Source: Saururus chinensis (Eukaryota; Streptophyta; Magnoliopsida; Piperales; Saururaceae). Taken from it: DNA of 64,000 bases. Positions 11,001 through 22,999 of the stretch are shown here, piece after piece (the stretch's first letter is position 1; each line of letters starts with the position of its first letter). A program made the position numbers and the translations under genes. The DNA is taken from positions 12,022,501 through 12,086,500 of the forward strand of contig CP141146.1 of the NCBI GenBank assembly GCA_035235625.1. Reading direction: 5' to 3'. The notes below the pieces were generated by a model. It did no database searches, was not told the origin of the DNA, and was given only the letters and a program-made list of their open reading frames with translations.

Positions 11001-14000
11001 TGCTTGCATTGCGGGGAGTGTTAAGAATAAAAATAGTTGGCACCATTCATAATAGCTTAAGCTTGGTGATGCGTTTGCTAATATACATGAATTTGGGATA
11101 TCTTCTGATATATTTGTGGAAACTACTAAGTCTGAAATGTTCAGATTAAATCAACTACATTTTGTTGCATCACCAATTGGTTGACATTTATTATACTTTA
11201 CATGCGGTGTGAAAGATTCATCAAGCAAATGGTCGCAGTTAAGGATGTTATAGATAGACTCCTGACTAGGAAAAGTAAGGACCTTTCAGAGTTATGCTAT
11301 GATACAAACAAGACAGTAGTTTAAAGCAACAAGTTCTATCTTTTGGTATCACCTCTTTGGTTCTTCTGATAAGTAGCCATTAGAAAGTTACTAATTTGAT
11401 GAATTTATATTTTTTGTATTTAGACAAATTTGGTATTCATACGATAAAATTTCTAGAAAACCTTGTTACTGTCTTTTCCTTTTAATTTTTATGTTGGTGT
11501 TTCTAGTGTTTCGCCAGAGCTAGTTAAATTGATTCCGGAGCTGAAAGATTCTCTCAACCAACTTGAGTGCAAAGTCAATCCACTTATATGCAAGGTGTTC
11601 TCCTCTCTGCCCCTCTCTCTTTGCACATTTTAGAAAATAAAAAACCTGTAAAAAAATGTTAGACATCTGACCTTCCTGATTCCCATGACTCATCACTTGG
11701 TTATTTATTTTTGGTACACTTTTATTTGATTATAGTCAACCTGTTCTTGACTAAAGTTACATCTATATACTCCACTCTCCATGCATTGACTACTTGTACT
11801 ACTTGGGAATCCTTTTGAACTGCTTGAGTAGTCAAATGCAATCTAACATGAGTGTTTTCCGGGCTGACAACTTGTGATAATTATACTAAATAGAATGTCC
11901 AGTTTGGGAGTACTTTTTATGCTTTAATTGAATGCAACATAAAGGAAGAGAGTTAAGAGTAATTCTTGCTGTAAAATTCTTGTCAACTTTCTTAGTATGC
12001 ACGGAGTGGTGTGAATTACTCCAATGAAGCCAATGATGAGGCATGTGCATTGTGAGTTGTAGATGCTCCTAGAAGGAGAGGTAGGACGAGGAGGATTTGG
12101 AGCAAGTTATTGTGGAAAGAGATTGAGATGTATTAGATGGTAAATATGGAAAGGGAAATGATGTAAAATAAAGAAGAATGTATAAGTGCAGCATGGAAGT
12201 TCTCTTTTCATCATTCCAGTATCTTGTCAAGTCTTCTATCTTTTCAATAATTCATCTTTCTGGGGCAATCTTTTCTCATAGCCCTTGATGCTTCTTCGGT
12301 CTTCTCTCTCTCTCTATCTCTCTCTCTCTTCAGTCTCCACACACACAAGGAGAGAGAGAACCCTTCCTGTTGTTATGTAACATGTTAGTTATCTGTAATC
12401 AATTTTAAGTTGCTGGCTCCACAGGGTGCATTTGTGGGTGGAGCCAAGGTTATTTCACAGAGGATTGCTAGGATATGGGACCACCAAATTTAGGCCTATT
12501 TTGAAAGGTGGGGGCTCCTCCACCTGGGTTTGTAACATTTCATCTGGTAAAATTAGGATGAAATTACAACCAGAGAACTTGTCAAAATGAGCCCAAATTT
12601 TGTATGACCACAACTCATGTTATTTCCGCCTATCTTTCTTTTACACTTCTGACTGGACATTGTAGTAAGTTATCGGTTAAAATAACAGGGAACCTGTCTC
12701 ATTGCAGAATGATACAATGAGAATTCGTGAAATTGAGAAACATGTGAGGAACATCTCTTAAATGGGTCCCACTACCATGAGCATAGGGGAATTGAAAGAT
12801 AGCCCTATAATTAGGGATTTACAAAATTTTGTTCCCAATCAGCTGACTTATTAACCTTGTTATATTTTAGACGTTGATTGAATGGCAGATTTCTAGGTGC
12901 TCAATAAGGTGGGGTCCACAGCTCTGATTGGGCTAGAATTTTGTAGGTCCCCATTTTCTATGGTGCCTTTTCATTCTCTCTTCTTCCCATGGTGATGGGC
13001 CCCATGGTTATGGCTTGTTTCATAATTTCTTATGGTATTATTCTTTCTTAACGTTTTTAAAGTGGGCCCCATGATGTTGGGTGGGGGCAAGCAAGGGGAT
13101 ATTGGTGTTAAATCATGTAGGTTGTGGTCCTATGAAATTCAGACTCACTTTGATATGTGGATCCAATGACTGCATCTGAAAATTCTCACACTTAGATAGA
13201 TGGGCCCACTTGTTGGAGGGCACAAATATAGTGCCCCATCATCTTAGCCAATCCTTTTCAAAATCTTTTGGTTGCACCTCATATGACCCCCTTCTGGGGC
13301 CCACAAATTTGAAACATCAGTACTAGGGGCTTGTTTGGAAACCTATTTGTGGGTACAGAAAATGAAGATTTTGTGTTCGTTTGATTTGTGGGTTTAGGAA
13401 ATGTGAATGGCAATTATTACACCTTGAAATTCGCAAAATCCTTCAGTGGCCATTTGTGGGGAAATGTCCTCCTGAAGACATTTCCTCACAACTAGAATTC
13501 ATGCCTTTTTCAAGGCTGGGACGAACTTTGAGGCGCACTTGTGGGAAATGAAAGATTTGTGTTGCTAAAAAGCTGTTTGGCAACTTATCATTCATGACAA
13601 TTCTTGGGGAAATGAATTCTTCCATGAATGGTGCATCCAAACGTAATTCTGACAAATTTGGCTGCAAATGGATTGCCGAACAGCACCTAAGTCACATGTT
13701 AATGTTAACAAGAAAGGTTGTCTCCTATATGTAATATATATGGAAAGTTGACTTATGGAGGAAAATGCTTTTGTTTGCTTACACCAGGTGTTATTAATAG
13801 AAGCCGGTTTAATGGTTAAATACCTCTTTCTATTGACATTTGAACTTTCGCCATCAAATGTCCTTTTACAAATGCCAGTAGTGCAAACTTTTAAGTAGGA
13901 ATTGTCAACGTTTTTTTAACACTTGAAATAAAAGTTCTTGATGGTTTGTTTTTCTTTGTTTTGAGTAGGTAAAGGAAGGAACTGATCTACCCAAAGAACT

Positions 14001-17000
14001 TAACCGCTATTTGGAGGTGAAACAGTCTCTTTTGCTGGTATATTGCCAAGCTATTGGCTTTTATCTTCTTCTGAAGTCAGAGGGCCACCCAATTCGTGAT
14101 CACCCAGTCATAGAACGTCTAACAAGGATCAAAGAGATGCTGCTTGAGGTTTTTTTTTTTCTTAACCCGAAAAAATTTCTCGAAATTTTTGTCTTTGCTC
14201 CTTTATGGGGATTATGTACTTTATGGGGATTATGTACTAAATTATTGTTATAACTACATTCATTACTGCTAAATCATGGAGTTGCATTGGATGAGGGGGC
14301 CCATGGTTTAGCTTCTTTGGCTGACCTGAGCTACAACTTTATTACGTCAATTTTCTTCACTGCATAATGATGACAATCACAATCATGATAAAATTGAAGA
14401 CCACTGAGCATATGTTGAAGTGCACTTGCGGGGAATTTGCTTTATAATTCTTCTGTTTCAGTGGCATCTTGTTTGTATAGCAATTTTTTTGGCTTCCTCA
14501 TTGCAAAGTTGTATATCATTCTTTGGCTTGCATTTCATTTGTTTGGGCCCTTCTAACGTATGCAGCAGTCAATTACATACTGTCTCATGCCATCTGTTGC
14601 TTTAATATTTAGTTCGAACTTTTTTGTCTCTCGTTCCTAATCTCTTGCTTTATTGACGTAATTCTTTCTTCCATGAATTTGGATAAAGGGATTTAGGAGT
14701 AATATGTTGCATATGTATTTAAATGAGTATGATAAACCAACGTCGAGCCTTTGGATGCTTTAGAACTTGATCAAGAATGTTATAATAAATATGTTCATTA
14801 GTCCGACTGGACTTGCCTCTGTGATAACTGAATTTGTTGAGTCATTGTTGTAAATGGAAGCAGTTGAGTTTGAAATCCACACTTACTAAATTTCTTGATG
14901 AGTTTTTTTTGTTTTGAGTATTTAATGTTTATGACACACTTACCTGACAGATGAACAAGCTTGACATGGGTTTTCATTTCCATATGGATGAGATTCAAGG
15001 TAAAAAAATGGGAAAGGTAATGGAATCCAGAATTGCTAAAGAAATTGAGGTGCATGAACATGGAAGGTGCACTGGAAATCAACAATTTGTTGTTTCATCT
15101 GAAATATGTGAGAAAGTTCAGGTATGTATATATGTATAAGTGGCCTTTTGTGGTACAAAGATTAGCCACATAAATTTATATTTTTTTTGGCACTGTGCTT
15201 TGTAAATTTCTTACTTTCTATTACCACAGGATCCAGAAGTGGCAGATTTGGTTAAGAGTGCCCCCTCGAAAGTTTATGTCAGTAGAGAAGTCAAAAGCGT
15301 GTGCCAGGTGCTCTATAATAGATTTGTCCAGTTTACAACCGTGTTTCTAATATTATTCTATAAACATAGAAGCTCTTTTAATTATATATTATAGACTATT
15401 CTGAATTGACATAACAGAGCAATGGCATTGGCCTGCAGCTAGTTTACAACTATGTTATTTTTTTATATTACTATTTTACTAAATGTGAATTCGAATTACA
15501 GGATGATGGCATTGGCCTGCAAAGCAGGGAAATGCTGAAAGTGAGAGCAGGTCTTGAAGAAAAACTTAAGAAGAAGGGTTTTCATGTTCGTGCGGCTCCA
15601 AAATCCAGTAAAGATGGAACAAATCCTTTGCCACCTGCGAATAAGTATGATGTATTTCTTGACTGAGTTTAACTTTTGCATTTATTTTAGCATTTATGCT
15701 GCTGTATTATGCCTTTCTCTGGAGTGATGCATTTTTGCCAGAGCATTTTAAAATCTAGATATACTAAGTTTGGTGAAGTTGTAAATTGGCAGAAGGCTTG
15801 AAACATTAACTGATTTCGATGATGAGGTTATGGATAATGTAGCAAGAGGGGCCATCAGCAATGGAGTTGATAAATCACAACTCGGTAGATTATCTCAACT
15901 AGTGGCAGCAGCTAAAGTGAATAAAGCTAAGGTATGTGTTTCAGCATCTGCTATACTGAGCATAATGAAGGAAACATTTATGTACTTTTTAATCTTGGCT
16001 TGGTGAAAATTTCAAGAAACTTGTTTGATACACTATTAATAAATTACAAAGTTAGTGAAATCATCTGAGTAAATTGAAAACTGCATTCTTAATTGCCATT
16101 TTTCTTTTTTCTTTGTACCTAGTTACCTTTAAATATAAGCATCAGTTGGTAAAGTGTGATTAAGATGGCAACGAGATTTTGTATATTTTTCAAGGAAATG
16201 TTTGGAAATATATTAACGTGTCACTTGGACAAAATGAGTGTAAGTTAAGGACAATGCTGGGATGGAATGGACATATAAATAATGATCCATTTATTTTGAT
16301 AAAATAGGGGAGAAAAATGTTTAGGATTGAAGATGCACCCAGCCATCTGCTAGACTGCTAACAAATTGCAAACTGCATGTGGAGCCCATGTTGATCTCAT
16401 GCCCTCTGAAAGCAAATCAGGGGAAGCTAAACAGTCTGTTATCAGGTTTCAGCCTGCCCATGCGTGTCTTGGGCCTACATTCAAAAGTCTTCTGTATCCA
16501 ATCAAGGTATTAGGTGGAGAGGGTGGCTAAGAAATGAATCCAGTCTAATTGCATACCTGTTGCACCCAGTAGCATTTAGCCATTTATTTGTTGGCAAATA
16601 TATTTGGTACTAAATCTTCAACCATATCGTCAGATTTTTAGGGACTTAATTCTCTTTCTATATGCAAGCATTCTTGAGCACCGCTCTTTTCCAGCGCCAT
16701 ATTCCTCCAATTGTCTGATTGATGCAAGTTTTGATCCTCCATCTTGGACACCTACTGTGTGAGGCAGAAAGCCATTTACATAGCATATTATCCTTCATCT
16801 CAGCCGCCTTGTCATCTGCTATTCCAGAGGAAAGGGACCAGACCCTCCTTGTTAGAACTCAAAACCATCTAAGATTCCTCATGCATCAAAGAAATAGAGA
16901 GACTCTCTTCTAAAGCTTATCCTTGTTTTGGGGGGCTGAGGAGGACGAATGTGGTGTTGGTTGTGTGTGTTTTGACTAATTGAGATTGGTAAGGAAAGGC

Positions 17001-20000
17001 TAACCATAAAGAACCATCGAGTAGGCTGGACCTGTGTTTCCATCACTAGTTGACTGATGGGGTAAAGAACTGTGTTGTTTTGCTGACTCAAGCATAGAAG
17101 CATTATATGTTGCCAAATGATGTTTGTTTTGCCTTGAAAAAAGAAAGGGCATTTCATCTGTATTTGTCTGCATTTGCAAATGTTGCTGATATTTGTTGTG
17201 GCTACAAATATATGATTTTGTCCTATTCACTTTGTGTTCCAAAAAAAGTACTAAAAACACAGTCACCAGCCAGGGTTGAGGCGCCCCTCTGCGAGGCTGC
17301 CTTTCCTGGTGCAAGCTCTGGAAAAGGCACTGGTGATAGGTCGCATGCCTGTGCAGCTGTGCAGGCTAGGTTTCTTCTATGAGTTATACATTTACACTTT
17401 TTATTTTTCTTATGTCATTTATCCACAAAATTTTCGGTATTCATGTGATCTGTTATAAATGTTTAAGAATAAGTTGAACTCGTTCAAACTTGTCTGTAAG
17501 CTGGCTTGTGCCAGTTCCAATTGGTCCATTCTTTTTAGTAAAACTGATCAAGAAAGGAGTTTGTCTCTGTGCAGAGGATCTCATCCTTTAAAAAACATTT
17601 CTTACCCTGATTCAAGTAGCATATCAATACATAGTTTTTAAGTTCTGGCTTCATAGCTTACTCATGTAATTGAACCTAGTACTAATTCTACTTGGGTCAC
17701 ATAACTTTCTTCTTAATAATAATTTGTTGTACCCTATTTAATTTCTTGCTGAAAATTATCTTTATGTTTACTTAGGCCACAAGTCTAAAAGTTTTTGAAA
17801 TACCTCTTAGGTATCCAAAGTTACTGAAAGTCTGATGGGAGAATATTCTCAGAATACCTTTGTTTTTTGTACCAAATTTCTGAACAACTTCGATGTTTGC
17901 ATCAATTTATTCTTATTAAATCTGATATGGGAAAAGTGAAGAATGACAGGAGGGAGGGGAGGAAGATGTTTCCTTTTTACTAAAATAAGGACTTTGGGTC
18001 CAGCAATAAGCCTATCTATACCTTTAAACTAATTATGATGTTATAGATAAGGTGCATACTAATTGCCATAATCTAACTGGACTGCACAATTGGGATGGGA
18101 AGTCTTGGCATATTCTGCAGCATGGAGTCAGGGCTTGAACCAATCAATCAGTTGTATTATCTAGATCTCCTCATCAAGCTGGAATATATATTGAAAGCAT
18201 CCACCTAAGTTATAACAGAAATATATGGACCCTTTCTGAGATCTTTGGTAAAGAAGTGTACAAGTTTGTCTTTAGAACAAACATAGGATGTCCGTTCCTT
18301 TCTTGATAATCAGCTCTTTAATTAAGTGGCAGCTAATCTCAATGTGATTTGCTGTCGTAGGAGAAAGGATTACTTCCCATGCGTCCTGCAGCTTGATTAT
18401 CTCACTATAGACTGAGACACCCAACATGTTATTGCACAAGTTCACAAACTGCCAAACCAATGGCATAACATTTTGCCTTTCACTAGATTTCTTACTCTTC
18501 CTTACAACTTGTTGATAAAAAAGGTGGTGGGGAGTATAATATTGACATAAAATTCTTTTCATGGTACCTTCTTAAAATGCACGCATTTGTATGTAATTGG
18601 GCACGATTTGACAGTTGAGGCTTGTGCATGCTATGGCCATTACCATTGGTAAGGCAATATTAGGTCTGATGATAGTCAGGTATATTAGCTTTCTAGTCAT
18701 TCTTTTGACCTACCAGGTTCATCATGGAAATCCTGTTAATTGCACATTCTATTAATATTAAGAACTTGTCTAACAACCTATCATCACATATTTATGTTGG
18801 ATGAATAATTTCTAGATCTTAATCTGGAAACTTTAAATCCTGAAAATTATCGTAAAGCAACTAGTCGTTTTGTGTCAAATTGTTTACTCGAATCACCGTG
18901 GAAGAATTTTTTTTTACTTGAATCTTGGTCTAGTAGTACATTCTAGGTGACCACTTCAGCAATCATGCCATCCACATGCATAACCAGAAAAAAAGTAATG
19001 CTAGAAGGTAAGGTGTGAACAGAAATAGCATAATAGGCAAGATACTGAATAAAGAATTCTATATGCAAGTGCTACACTAAATTTTTGGAACCATGCTTTG
19101 TGTTATGGATTGACATTTCTCCAAGATCTCGGATCCCAGTCAGTGACCGTGATTTAATTCCCAGGAAAAGATGTTGGCGTGAGGCCTTTTTGTGTTTTCT
19201 TTCTCTTGTGAGAGATCTTGGCAAAGCCCTTTCTTTTTTTTGGGAAAATGATAATCACCTGATGAATCTGTCCAACAAAATTCTCCAACAGGGTTTTGAT
19301 TGGACAGAACCTGCAGGCCCAAGTGAGCTTAATATGAGGGCCACATGATCTGTCCAACCAATACCTAGCTGGAGGGATTTGTTGGACAGATTAGTTGGGT
19401 GTATATCACTATCCTTTTTTTGGGGCACTGGATATGGGAAAGATCTTCGCAAGAGAGGCTAAATAGTATTTTCTCTTGTCGTGGCATTATCTTGGAGATA
19501 CCTTGCCAAGACAATGAGTTCTCTCCAATGGCAGGAATATTCTTGCTTCAGCTTTGCTCAACATGTTAGACAAAATGTGACTGTGAATAAACACATTTTT
19601 TTAAACATCTGATTGAAACATTGGCCTGAGCTGGGTACTTGCTAATGAAATAATCTAATGTGAACATTCCCACATAATCAAAACCACTCATTTGTGTGTG
19701 CAGTATATTTAAAAAGTTAATCTTGCTATTAACAACTTGGAGTAGTTTCTTTGTCTTGCATAGCTTAGTATGCCAATTATCACGTTGTAGGTTGTTTCTG
19801 GTGATGATGACTTGCCTGTGAGGGATGATCTAGGAGAAAGGAGGAGGAGTTATGAACTCCGAGTTTTAGCTAAAGCTGGAGTCCAGACAAATGATGCTGC
19901 AGATAACGAAGCTGAACTTGCTAATACTCCTGGAGCACCCAATGGTTTTGGTGCCGACAGTGAATTAGAAGAATCAGAAGACGATTTTTATAGAGAAGCG

Positions 20001-20849
20001 AAGAGGCAGAAGGCAGCAAAAGAGTTGGCAAAAACTGAATTATATTCTAGGTATTTGTTCTGTTACTTAGTTGAATGAAAAACAGTTGCATTTCTCAGGC
20101 TCCTTTTTGTTGATATGTTTCTTTCACCCAACTTGATTTCACAAACAACTCCATCAGCTAGAGTTGCTAATTATGCTAGAGTCTAGACCTAATTTTGGCA
20201 AAAATGGTCAATGAAACCATGTAGGATTTGTAAAAAAAAGGTTCTAAGTTGTGCATCTTTTTCCATAGGAAAGGTGTGTTTTGCTGTACTTGCTGGGAAT
20301 GGGTTTTTCCTTTACAGTTACCTGAAAAGAATGTACATATATCACGCATGATAAGGATTTCATTTTTTGTTGATGACTGAACTGCAGACTTTTTAACTGT
20401 GTTCCTTTTTCCTTTTGTAGACACTCTGCAGTACCATTATTGCCGGAAGAAGTAGATGGTAAACGTCATATTACATACCAGGTCAGTTTCACTTTGGTTT
20501 GTCTTTATGGTGTACCTTGTGTCAATTCAATATTCTCATGTAGATTCTTGCTTTTATTTCCAGATGGAGAAGAATAAAGGGTTAACACGATCTCGAAAGA
20601 AACTTACCAAGATTCCGAGGAAGAAATACAAGGTAACTAAAATGTGTTATAGAGCTTAAAACAGTTAAGCTGGTATTGTGCCACTCCTTTTCACTTAATG
20701 TTTGTTTGGTAATACAGTTGAAGCATCAGAAGGCTGTTGTTCGGCGGAAAGGACAAGTACGTGAGATCAGGAGACCAACTGGACCTTATGGTGGAGAAGT
20801 TTCGGGGATCAATACTAACATTAGTCGTAGCATTAGGTTCAAGAGCTAA
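5074..20849 (+). CDS. THAL: Sas10/Utp3/C1D-family nucleolar protein (THALLO-like), 17 exons
   Basis: Likely a small-subunit processome / U3 snoRNP-associated factor acting in the nucleolus in pre-18S rRNA processing; this role is known for the family and inferred here. Exons joined by GT-AG introns with consistent phase: 5074-5185, 5294-5341, 5426-5472, 7293-7392, 7808-7959, 8043-8198, 8297-8436, 11507-11594, 13969-14148, 14951-15121, 15230-15307, 15502-15644, 15793-15931, 19791-20050, 20421-20481, 20564-20632, 20718-20849. The sum is 2076 nt, 691 residues plus TAA. The N-terminus is basic ([10 protein letters not shown]), followed by DDEID and long acidic runs (about 50-95 and 125-150). The Sas10/Utp3/C1D helical domain is about residues 254-341 ([29 protein letters not shown]). 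The basic C-terminal Sas10 domain is about 610-691 ([29 protein letters not shown]). The start is the first ATG of exon 1 (GCCATGG context). Introns 7, 8 and 13 are 2.4-3.9 kb and carry transposon relics. A 5'-UTR intron beginning near 4406 is possible but unproven. Confidence 0.93.
5709..6078 (+). mobile_element. LTR-like relic in intron 3 of the Sas10 gene
   Basis: The segment starts with TGTTATGACC, contains a promoter-like TATATATGTAGGGGCTATG and a region like transcribed LTRs, and is followed by TATATCAGAGG, which resembles the TATCAGAG core of a tRNA-Met primer-binding site. Its plan matches the LTRs of the element in intron 7 (same TGTTATG start, same GGGCTATGCCCT box). No second LTR is seen, so this is a solo LTR or a 5' fragment. 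Confidence 0.45.
6820..7055. repeat. CTG/CAG-rich, self-complementary tract in intron 3
   Basis: The tract is packed with GCTGCT, TGCAGC and GCAGCA words and has open frames on both strands only because it is a degenerate trinucleotide repeat. Short inverted pairs (GCTGCAGAAGCTGCAGC, CTGCTGCAGTGCAGC) predict stable hairpins. It lies between exons 3 and 4 and does not join either in frame with splice sites, so I treat it as non-coding. Confidence 0.55.
9304..10749 (+). mobile_element. Miniature LTR retrotransposon (TRIM-like) in intron 7
   Basis: Two direct repeats of about 390-405 bp, 9304-9694 and 10344-10749, both begin TGTTATGGCCCAGTTTAGGA and stay alignable to their ends with scattered substitutions and small indels. 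They enclose only about 650 bp with no gag or pol. A purine-rich run (GTGGAAGTGGTGGTAGAG) lies directly before the right copy, the place of a polypurine tract. After the left copy TTGATCAGGA is a weak primer-site candidate. The whole length, 1.45 kb, fits terminal-repeat retrotransposons in miniature. Exact LTR ends and target duplication are not resolved, although CAGGAAA occurs close to both outer ends. Confidence 0.7.
12295..12360. repeat. CT/GA and CA microsatellite in intron 8
   Basis: A run of TCTCTC units broken by single A bases, then CACACACA and GAGAGAGA, lies in intron 8 of the Sas10 gene. Confidence 0.7.
12808..12955. mobile_element. Small inverted-repeat element in intron 8
   Basis: TTACAAAATTTTGTTCCCAA near 12819 is mirrored by CTGATTGGGCTAGAATTTTG near 12924 on the opposite strand. 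The arms are about 30 bp and imperfect. No coding content; MITE-like. Confidence 0.4.
13323..13690. mobile_element. hAT-type MITE candidate in intron 8
   Basis: The left end (CTAGGGGCTTGTTTGGAAAC) and the right end (GCCGAACAGCACCTAAG) are imperfect inverted repeats of the TAGGGGCTGTTTGG type common to plant hAT-like MITEs. The interior has no transposase. An 8-bp target duplication is not evident. Confidence 0.45.
18190..18562 (-). mobile_element. Ty1/Copia pol relic (RNase H end) in intron 13
   Basis: Minus-strand translation resembles the end of Copia polyproteins: RKSKK near the start, then [13 protein letters not shown] corresponding to the conserved HIEIDxHFIKEK segment, and beyond a stop a [11 protein letters not shown] segment matching the xDQLADxxTK motif. 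It is broken by a stop and lacks the upstream domains and both LTRs. It lies antisense to the host gene. Confidence 0.6.
19185..19465. repeat. Foldback repeat in intron 13
   Basis: AATCTGTCCAACAAAATTCTCC near 19263 and its inverted partner near 19368 (GGAGGGATTTGTTGGACAG) form the inner arms. Matching outer pieces (TCTTGTGAGAGATCTT against AAGATCTTCGCAAGAG) extend the arms to about 100 bp or more. No coding content. Confidence 0.5.
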
Positions 20850-20972
20850 GTTTTCCCTTATCATGAGTCTGCAACAGTTTGACGGCCCAGACATGGGGTG
20901 TCAGAAAAAGAAGCTCAGTGAGCCAGTTGATCAGTCTTCTTGATCATGGAAAATCTGCCGTCATTCATTCAA

Positions 20973-20978
20973 ATAAAA
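20973..20978 (+). terminator. Likely poly(A) signal of the Sas10-family gene
   Basis: A perfect AATAAA lies about 125 bases after the TAA of the Sas10-family gene, in T-rich sequence typical of a plant 3' UTR. The transcript end is inferred, not seen. Confidence 0.5.
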
Positions 20979-21239
20979 TGTTGCTCATTTGGCAGAAAGG
21001 TTGAAATTTACTTTTTATTTGTATTGCAATGTAACCGTTTGATACCAAACAAGGTATATTGAGTCTGGCAACGTGGTTTTATATTTCTATAATTATATTT
21101 CTTAGGAGGAAGAGTCATACGAAAAGTGATTATTTTATGCAGAAACAAGTTTGAATATGTTACGGCAATAATTATTGAATATTAAGATTAGTTTCATAGT
21201 TTAAGCAAAAGACTAATATGCCCTTGTAAAAATTCAAAA

Positions 21240-22040
21240 GAACTCCAGAAAGAAGCCCCCATTCATGCCCTAATGCGAGCAAGATCCTTCTCTCCCGTCA
21301 CTGGTGATCCATCTACTCCTCATCTCGGTTCCTCCTACACTGGCCAGTCAATCACTTCGGCCTTCATCTAACCATCGATTCAAAAACTTCGGTTCTCCTT
21401 AGGCCTGCAATTGACAATTCTGCTGCCTTCATGAATGACCTGCATTCCTCCTTTGATATTGGCAATTGACGACACTGGGCGCCCTGGTCTCTGTTCCTCT
21501 TGCTTTGGTCGGCCATCCACTCTCTGTTCTTCCTACACCAACTATTTATTGGCGATCTCTATTCCTCCAACACTGTGTTATGGATCTGGGTGTTGTTTAG
21601 GACGGGAATTTGAGGGAAATAGAAAAATAATAGGAGGAAGATTTAGGGATGATTGGAAGATAGATTGAGAGTGAGGAGGAGGGATGCACTTGCAGTTGGC
21701 AAGTGTGATCCTGAAATTGGAGAGTGTGATCCTGAAATTGGAGAGATTGGGAAGAAGAAGTTGACAGAGAGAAGGAGAAAAAACTTAATTCTTCATTAAT
21801 CCCTAATTACAACGAACTAGCCTAAACTAGGCTAATTTTGCCCAGTGGGCTACATAGAGATAACTAACCTACTACATAGGTACTAAGCACTAATTAAAAG
21901 AATATTAAGTAAAAAAAAACGTGCACACTAACATAACTACCTATGTGCACATCATCCTAACTGCATAACGGAAGCAAAACATAACACTCCACCACCCATG
22001 AAAAGTGACTTGTCCTCTAGTCGACTAGTTAGGAAACTCA
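21240..22040 (-). mobile_element. Ty3/Gypsy-like 3' end and LTR relic
   Basis: On the minus strand, 22035-21985 reads RLEDKSLFMGGGVL, resembling the short tail after the integrase of plant Gypsy polyproteins. It is followed by TGTTATG and a stretch that looks like an LTR (a transcribed-looking CT-rich part at 21760-21600). The other LTR and the rest of pol are absent. Assignment rests on these short motifs and is moderate at best. Two direct copies of GTGTGATCCTGAAATTGGAG lie at about 21703-21745. Confidence 0.4.
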
Positions 22041-22255
22041 CTGAGAAAAATCATTTTCTAGAATCTAGGTGGTGTGCTATAAAGGATGATTATTCCATGC
22101 AACAAGGACTTGAGTGATGAGTCGACCCTGCTGACAAATTCACCAAGTAGCCTGAATAGCAGTGGGGGTCAGAGTTGGTGGATTCTCTAAAGGTGGGGTA
22201 GGTGGTGGTAAGATGGGTGTAATAGCAGTTGGATCTCCCACGCACTGAGAATTCT

Positions 22256-22960
22256 GGCCCAGAAATATGGATTTTCAGTGAATTGTCTGAAATGTATGCA
22301 GAGAATGTGCACTTGGGAATGCTGTCAAATGTTTTGGAACAGAGACTATACGAAGCTAGCAGTGAAATTAAACTCATGAAAAACAAGATAAACAACCTCG
22401 CTTAGCTGTTAGAGCAGACGACTGAGTATAAGGTGCTATTAAACCTTAAACTCCAGTCTTCTTTAGATTATATTGAAATATTAAGGGAGTCTGAGACTTG
22501 ATGCTTAACCAAATGCAATAATTTGGCTTCAGAAAACCATATTATAAAAGAAAAACTACAAGCTACCCTGATTGAAAATTGTATTCTTGCGAATAATTTG
22601 GCTGGTTGTGAAGAACTTATAACAGAATGTAAAGGTCACGAAAATAAATGACTGAAAAAAAGGAGATGCAAAAAGCGTTGGAAGAGACCAACCTAGAGAA
22701 ATTGCACCTTGAGTTTGAAATGAATTCCATGCTGAAAGAGATGAATACGTTGAAAAAAGAATTTGATAAGCAATCAGCTATCAAGGACAATGCAAAAAAA
22801 TCTGTTGTGAGTAGGGAAGTATTTTCCACTAAGATATACTATTGCAATCAATTTTAATGAACCTGAATGTTGTAGATTGCAACTAGAGACTGTGGACTGT
22901 TCAGCAACTATTTTACAATTGGAGAATCTTCAAAAGAGGCTTATGAACCATTGCTTCAGC
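22256..22960 (+). pseudogene. Broken copy of a plant coiled-coil (myosin-heavy-chain-like) protein
   Basis: One frame from 22256 reads FSELSEMYAENVHLGMLSN, then VLEQRLYEASSEIKLMKNKI, a heptad-rich sequence resembling large plant coiled-coil proteins annotated as myosin-heavy-chain or sporulation-specific-15-like. In-frame stops occur at 22403 (TAG, where CAG would be expected), 22499 (TGA) and 22649 (TGA), the last with a frame change into the 22650-22850 segment (EKKEMQKALEETNLEKLHL). A further short match (LQLETVDCSATILQLENLQK) follows near 22880. No introns are visible in about 600 bp, so it may be a long single exon or a processed copy. The parent family is a memory-based guess; decay is directly visible. 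Confidence 0.55.
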
Positions 22961-22999
22961 TAAAATCCAATGTTGAACAACTATTTATTATCTTTTATT

